From assembly GCA_964527795.1 (NCBI GenBank), contig CAZGOS010000032.1, positions 1 through 19,466 on the forward strand: a stretch of 19,466 nt of DNA, in the 5' to 3' direction. Source of the DNA: SMXL01 sp964527795 (GTDB lineage Bacteria > Bacteroidota > Rhodothermia > Rhodothermales > UBA10348). The notes under the pieces were generated by a model. It did not search any database. It saw only the letters and a list, made by a program, of their open reading frames with translations, and had not been told where the DNA came from. The position numbers and the translations under genes were made by a program. Every line of letters starts with the position of its first letter. Position 1 is the stretch's first letter. Below are positions 16,043 to 19,466 of this stretch, piece by piece.

Positions 16043-16573
16043 CCAGAGCACGACATAGACCGCCAGGATGAGCGCTGTAAAATCGGCAATGAGCCCTGCG
16101 GCGACAGCGTGGCGTGTTTTCTTGACGTTAACCGCACCAAAGTAAACGGCGATAACGTAGAACGTCGTTTCCGTGGATCCGAACATGGTAGCGGCCATTT
16201 TGACGAAAATTGAATCTTCGCCGAATTGCTGAATCATATCCAGAACGATGCCGGCGGACCCTGATCCACTCAACGGCCGGAAAATCATCATCGGAAGCAC
16301 TTCCGGTGGCACACCGATCAGCCCGAGTACCGGACGTATGCCTTCCGTCATAAATTCCATGGCGCCCGAGGCTCGAAACATCCCGATGGCAAATAGGATG
16401 GCGACGAGATAGGGTATAATGGTAACGGCCACGGTGAAGCCTCCTTTTGCCCCTTCAACGAATTCCTCGTAGACCGGCACCTTTTTGATGAGGCCGTAAA
16501 TCGGAAAGCCGACGATGAGCGCCGGAAGCACGAAGACGGAGACAATGTCGATTATGGTGCGAAGTACGTCCAT
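16031..16573 (-). CDS. spmB: Spore maturation protein B homologue (nucleoside-recognition/GATE membrane protein)
   Basis: The 180-residue membrane protein is nearly the length of Bacillus SpmB (178). It has about four to five hydrophobic segments, with a conserved core running from GAKGGFTVAVTIIPYLVAILFAIGMFR through VLPMMIFRPLSGSGSAGI to ATMFGSTETTFYVIAVYFG. The GSGSAG and GSTETT elements are hallmark residues of the nucleoside-recognition family. Its biochemical activity is not established; in Bacillus the SpmA/SpmB pair affects spore core dehydration, yet homologues are common in non-sporulating bacteria. It starts 3 bases after the stop of the SpmA homologue, so the two are translated from one message and probably form one membrane complex. 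The stop lies inside the last codons of the convergent M14 peptidase gene. Confidence 0.92.
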   Translation of the reverse strand: MDVLRTIIDIVSVFVLPALIVGFPIYGLIKKVPVYEEFVEGAKGGFTVAVTIIPYLVAILFAIGMFRASGAMEFMTEGIRPVLGLIGVPPEVLPMMIFRPLSGSGSAGIVLDMIQQFGEDSIFVKMAATMFGSTETTFYVIAVYFGAVNVKKTRHAVAAGLIADFTALILAVYVVLWLFG

Positions 16574-16576
16574 ATT

Positions 16577-17581
16577 TCACTCAGTGCCGTCTTCAGCTTC
16601 CAGGTCTTCTGCAATAATCAGTCGCATCGGATCGGTATCCCGATAGCGTTTCATTTTTCCGAGCAGCTTTGCGGATATCACGGCCACTGCGAGTGAGATG
16701 CTCGTGACGATTATGATCGCAAACATCAGCTGATTGATCTGCAGGCCCATCAGGGCAACGAGTAGAACCGGCGGCACGATCTGTACGCTGGCCGTATTCA
16801 TGGCCAGAAGCATGACCATGGAGTTGGTCGCGGAGTCCTTCTCCGGATTGAGTTCCTGCAATTCTTCCATGGCTTTTATCCCCAATGGGGTGGCGGCATT
16901 GCCGAGGCCGAGCATGTTGGCCGTGAGGTTGAGCACGATCATTCCGAAAGCCGGGTGATCCCTGGGTATTTCCGGAAAGAGCGGCCTAAGAATCGGTTGC
17001 GTAATCCGGACCAGCACATCTATCAAACCTGATTTTTCGGCAATCTGAAGCAGACCCATCCACAGCGCGATGACCCCAATCAGTCCAAGCGCGAGCGTAA
17101 CGGCCGTTTCCGCAAGTGACAGCGCTGCATCCGCAATCGCCTGCATTTTTACAAATCGTACGGTGGCAAAAGTCACTGTCGCCGTGGCCGACGCGTCACC
17201 CTTGTGGAAAACGTCGCCGACGGGTCCGCGAAGATCGTTGTCCCGTGCCGATGTCATCTCCCGAATCGTGACGAGCGGATCCGGAAGCGCCGCGTCCTTC
17301 GCAAATTGAATCTGGACGCCTTCATCGGTGATGATATAGACGCCGTCAAACCTGAGATCTTCGGGTACGTATGCTCCATAGAACGAATAGAAATCGGACT
17401 GCGAAACGGACACCGTCACCGGTTGACGTCCGGTTGTATCATCGTATCCGTCGGGATATGAAAGCTCGATCGGAAGCGCTTCGCCATTTCGATAGGTATC
17501 GCGCAGCAAATCGCGGATATCATACACAGTTGCAAATAGCAGACTGAATGCGATCAAACCGGCCCAGATATAATTCAGCAT
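16577..17581 (-). CDS. spmA: Spore maturation protein A homologue with large N-terminal extracytoplasmic insertion
   Basis: The 334-residue membrane protein is the partner of the SpmB homologue immediately downstream. After a first transmembrane helix (about 4-20) comes a polar segment of roughly 120 residues (22-142) that Bacillus SpmA (about 196 residues) lacks. The conserved SpmA core then follows: LGLIGVIALWMGLLQIAEKSGL, PILRPLFPEIPRDHPAFGMI, NLTANMLGLGNAATPLGIKA, MEELQELNPEKDSATNSMV and a final hydrophobic pair. The core is very well kept, which makes the assignment secure. The insertion lies between membrane segments and contains beta-like strands (VTVSVSQSDFYSFYGAYVPE, GVYIITDEGVQIQF), suggesting a small soluble domain outside the cytoplasm. 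No signal-peptidase site is needed. The operon consists of spmA and spmB only. Confidence 0.92.
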   Translation of the reverse strand: MLNYIWAGLIAFSLLFATVYDIRDLLRDTYRNGEALPIELSYPDGYDDTTGRQPVTVSVSQSDFYSFYGAYVPEDLRFDGVYIITDEGVQIQFAKDAALPDPLVTIREMTSARDNDLRGPVGDVFHKGDASATATVTFATVRFVKMQAIADAALSLAETAVTLALGLIGVIALWMGLLQIAEKSGLIDVLVRITQPILRPLFPEIPRDHPAFGMIVLNLTANMLGLGNAATPLGIKAMEELQELNPEKDSATNSMVMLLAMNTASVQIVPPVLLVALMGLQINQLMFAIIIVTSISLAVAVISAKLLGKMKRYRDTDPMRLIIAEDLEAEDGTE

Positions 17582-17872
17582 TGAAACGGAGTGTTAGTGC
17601 TGCCGCGAAAGCACAACGGACTTTATTCGAGATTGAGCGGTTGTCCTGTTGCGATGCAATGATACGAACCTTATGGTTTCTGAAGAAACCACAGGGATTC
17701 ATTGGAAAGCGAGTTTACCTCAGAATCCGAAAGGTTATATTCGAAAACGACTCGGCGCCGGAATCAAAAGAAACGATTCACGTAATGGTGGCGGATTGCT
17801 ATTTTAGACCCGGTAATTTTGACCCGGTATTTCGGGTTCGGTATGCAAAACCTAATAAACCTTCATCGACGT

Positions 17873-18175
17873 ATGAACAAAACAGTCAAGTTAAAGGCAC
17901 TCGTTCTTCTACTGGCGAGCACCTTTTTATTCAGCGGATGCTTCACGCAGCGACACGTTGTGGGCGACGGCGCGCAGTCAGGACAGATTGAGGAGGCACG
18001 TCAGTGGTTCGTGCTCTGGGGCCTTGTACCCATCAACGAAGTCGATTCAGCGGAAATGGCGGATGGTGCTCGGAGTTACGAAGTGAAAACGGAGCATAAC
18101 GCCGTGGATGTGATCATTTCCATATTCACGTCACTTATCACGATCTACCCGAGGACTGTCACGGTTACGCTGTAA
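17873..18175 (+). CDS. Small Bor-like lipoprotein
   Basis: This is a 100-residue lipoprotein with a basic start (MNKTVKLK), a hydrophobic core and lipobox FLFSGC with Cys23. The mature part (RHVVGDGA...ARQWFVLWGLVPINEVDSAEMADGA...YEVKTEHNAVDVIISIFTSLITIYPRTVTV) follows the layout of the Bor protein family. That family has a VG motif, an FxxxGL block, a central charged strand, and a C-terminal hydrophobic segment ending in Y-x-P-x-x-hydrophobic. Phage lambda Bor is a surface lipoprotein linked to serum survival; chromosomal homologues in this phylum have no known role. The ATG at 17873 is preferred over one at 17819 because the upstream 18 residues would spoil the signal. The gene stands alone, with a strong hairpin 43 bases after the stop. 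The lipoprotein assignment is strong; Bor membership rests on pattern only. Confidence 0.7.
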   Translation: MNKTVKLKALVLLLASTFLFSGCFTQRHVVGDGAQSGQIEEARQWFVLWGLVPINEVDSAEMADGARSYEVKTEHNAVDVIISIFTSLITIYPRTVTVTL

Positions 18176-18195
18176 TGCGCGAATTGATTGACTCG

Positions 18196-18209
18196 GTAGA
18201 GCGCTCTAC
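18196..18209. repeat. Perfect 14-bp palindrome
   Basis: GTAGAGCGCTCTAC reads the same on both strands and lies 20 bases after the small lipoprotein gene. It could be a protein-binding site or the stem of a short hairpin. It has no loop of its own, so it is unlikely to act as a terminator. Confidence 0.6.
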
Positions 18210-18218
18210 AAATGAGAA

Positions 18219-18251
18219 GGAGCCGGAAGTGACTTATTCACTGCCGGCTCC
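18219..18251 (+). terminator. Strong hairpin downstream of the Bor-like lipoprotein gene
   Basis: GGAGCCGGaAGTGA (18219-18232) pairs with TCACTgCCGGCTCC (18238-18251) across the 5-base loop CTTAT, fourteen positions with one mismatch. It is GC-rich at the base and is the strongest hairpin I noticed in the window. No T-tract follows on either strand, so intrinsic termination is not certain. It could serve both convergent genes or protect transcript 3' ends. Confidence 0.5.
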
Positions 18252-18417
18252 TGTCGGTTCATCAAGGTCCTGTCTCAAGGTCTGGACTACAGCGAACCGC
18301 CTCCTTCTGCCTGGGACTCAAGTCGGTGTGTGTATACTGCGTTCTCCCGAATTGTACAAGCTCCAGTAATTCCTGCATTTCGTGGCCGGAAACCTTTGCC
18401 CGCGTACGTTCGAAGCC

Positions 18418-18457
18418 TGCCGGTTATGCGCTACAGAAAGCATAAAGGGTATCGGCA
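18418..18457 (-). terminator. Weak hairpin downstream of the epimerase gene
   Basis: TGCCG (18418-18422) pairs with CGGCA (18453-18457), and TTATGC (18424-18429) with GCATAA (18440-18445). A single base bulges on one side and seven on the other, and the loop is 10 bases. It starts about 33 bases beyond the epimerase stop on the minus strand. The bulge and the absence of a T-tract make a terminator role tentative. Confidence 0.25.
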
Positions 18458-18490
18458 GATTCAGGACTACCTTTACAGGCGCTAATACAT

Positions 18491-19444
18491 TCATAGTTCC
18501 GATTTCCAGAACGATCGAATGAGCGGAAGAAGCGCGTCAGAGTCGGGCTCATCCGGACGAACGGCGAAGGGCGGCAGCGATGCCGTAGGCCACGAATCGG
18601 TACTCGATTCTGTAGTTACCGATTCCCCGATCAGAACGAGCAGACGGTGACCCGGCATCGATAGGCCCTCAGGTACCGAAACGTCGTATTTCGGTTGTTC
18701 AATTCTTATCCAGCTTCCCGGAGATCCATCCAGGTCATGAAGCAGGAGGAGGAGCCTGCACGCCGGAGCACCGATCGTTATGCAGCGTGGGTCCTGGTCG
18801 CCAATCAATCGATGCACACTCTCGATAACGCCGCCCGTCATTTCATCGTCGTTAAGCCACTCAATGAGCTGGACGTGGGCAACAGGTTCAAGGCGACGGG
18901 CAAGCTGCGTTCCGGTGACATATGAAGCAGCACGGGATTCGGCCGGGCACGAAGCAATGATCACGCACGGATTCGTATCAACACCGAAGGTGCGCACCGT
19001 AACATTCGGCGCGAGTGTCGTGAGGTCACCCGGAACCTGCGACACCGAATCGGTCGCACAGCATTCGATCAGTACACCAAAGGCATCTTTTGGATGAAGG
19101 AAAAAGATGCGTTTTCCGTCGGCGCCCGTTTTTGACTCCTGGCCGATGACACGGAATCCCAACGATTCCATTTTATTCCGGGCGATTTTCAGATCGTCGA
19201 CACTGAACGCCAGATGGTGAATTCCATCTCCACGCTTCTTCAGGAAACGGGAAACGGCAGACTCCGCATGGGTGGATTCCAGCAGCTCAATTTTGACCCC
19301 GCCGGCCCAGAAAAAGTGGGTGATTACGTTTTCGGAGACGACCTCCTCCGTTTTGTACCGGCGTGTGCCCAGAAGAGCTTCAAACGTCTTCAGGGCATCC
19401 TCAATGTTGCTGACGGCTATACCGACGTGTTCCAGACGCATCAT
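18491..19444 (-). CDS. mce: Methylmalonyl-CoA epimerase with unidentified C-terminal domain
   Basis: Residues 1-130 are a complete methylmalonyl-CoA epimerase of the VOC superfamily, interconverting (R)- and (S)-methylmalonyl-CoA in the propionyl-CoA/succinyl-CoA route. The metal ligands are recognisable: His6 in LEHVGIAV, Glu53 in VKIELLE, His77 in GIHHLAFSV and Glu127 in GVLIECC. Typical epimerases end there at about 135 residues, but this protein continues for about 185 more. The extra part has alternating hydrophobic strands and helices (PCVIIASC, RCITIGAPACRLLLLL, HRLLVLIGE, LLPLIRSFWKSEL). This layout could be a degenerate alpha/beta-hydrolase or other Rossmann-like domain; GAPAC sits where a GxSxG elbow would be, but without the serine. 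Its role is unknown. Starts at 19444, 19441 (ATG) and 19450 (GTG) are all possible. The mutase genes are not in the window. Confidence 0.85.
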   Translation of the reverse strand: MMRLEHVGIAVSNIEDALKTFEALLGTRRYKTEEVVSENVITHFFWAGGVKIELLESTHAESAVSRFLKKRGDGIHHLAFSVDDLKIARNKMESLGFRVIGQESKTGADGKRIFFLHPKDAFGVLIECCATDSVSQVPGDLTTLAPNVTVRTFGVDTNPCVIIASCPAESRAASYVTGTQLARRLEPVAHVQLIEWLNDDEMTGGVIESVHRLIGDQDPRCITIGAPACRLLLLLHDLDGSPGSWIRIEQPKYDVSVPEGLSMPGHRLLVLIGESVTTESSTDSWPTASLPPFAVRPDEPDSDALLPLIRSFWKSEL

Positions 19445-19466
19445 GTACACGAGTAATTGGATCTCA

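Larger units (their letters stand above)
18176..18490. other. Structured 315-base spacer with palindrome and two hairpins
   Basis: No convincing gene lies between the lipoprotein stop and the end of the epimerase gene. It contains a perfect 14-base palindrome, a strong hairpin and a weaker one, each listed separately where supported. The middle (about 18260-18415) is of mixed composition, and I recognise no RNA family in it. The flanking genes are convergent, so this is a 3'-3' region; the amount of structure and its length would also allow a small RNA. Confidence 0.4.

Noticed and set aside
17548..17991. 147-codon open frame spanning the spmA start and the small lipoprotein
   Set aside because: It overlaps two better-supported genes, one on each side, and its translation is low-complexity with no signal or motif.
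18175..18369. 64-codon open frame starting at the lipoprotein stop
   Set aside because: It reads straight through the palindrome and the strong hairpin and shows no protein-like features; the ATG overlap with the stop is probably chance.
1..19466. tRNA, rRNA or mobile elements
   Set aside because: No T-loop/acceptor patterns, rRNA-like stretches, transposase or integrase frames, or terminal inverted repeats were seen on either strand.

Overview
The window looks like chromosomal DNA of a free-living, probably marine or saline member of the FCB group, closest in style to Rhodothermota/Balneolota. Three things suggest this. Two large secreted proteins carry the C-terminal sorting domain of the type IX secretion system (T9SS). 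The malate dehydrogenase is the short 310-residue LDH-like form typical of Chlorobium and Salinibacter. Several genes (mdh, the response regulator, the first secreted protein) have clear Shine-Dalgarno sites, which core Bacteroidia usually lack. I see no phage, transposon, integrase, CRISPR array, tRNA or rRNA. It reads as ordinary core and semi-core chromosome with short intergenic gaps.

Layout. Positions 1-4321 hold two minus-strand genes for exported T9SS cargo proteins; the first runs off the left edge. At 4613-5386 (plus) is a lipoprotein-type SAM methyltransferase, convergent with an AlkA-like DNA glycosylase (5395-6048, minus). A divergent spacer with an inverted and a direct repeat leads to an orphan NarL/FixJ response regulator (6248-6922, plus). 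Next come a two-domain FKBP prolyl isomerase lipoprotein (7001-7834, minus) and malate dehydrogenase (8090-9022, minus). From 9262 to 13313 runs a plus-strand cluster: a P4-type HAD acid phosphatase lipoprotein, an exported alkaline phosphatase, and a fusion of a DnaQ-type exonuclease with the front half of UvrC. Glycogen synthase (13359-14828, minus) is divergent from an M14 zinc carboxypeptidase-like gene (14990-16042, plus), and the spacer between them carries an array of CACTGTG repeats. SpmB and SpmA homologues (16031-17581, minus) follow, then a small Bor-like lipoprotein (17873-18175, plus), a structured 315-base spacer, and a methylmalonyl-CoA epimerase with an unexplained C-terminal half (18491-19444, minus).

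Functions that fit together. The two neighbouring exported phosphatases suggest scavenging of phosphate from organic phosphomonoesters outside the inner membrane. DNA repair appears twice, as the AlkA-like glycosylase and the exonuclease-UvrC fusion. Malate dehydrogenase, methylmalonyl-CoA epimerase and glycogen synthase give central carbon metabolism: the TCA cycle, propionyl-CoA/succinate interconversion and glycogen storage. Envelope proteins are abundant: two T9SS cargoes, four lipoproteins and the SpmA/SpmB membrane pair.

The most unusual points are a 12-bp in-frame tandem repeat that encodes the FKBP signal peptide, the CACTGTG array upstream of glgA, the exonuclease-GIY-YIG-UVR fusion, the epimerase with a novel C-terminal domain, and SpmA with a large N-terminal insertion in a lineage not known to sporulate. 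No wholly new multi-gene system is evident.
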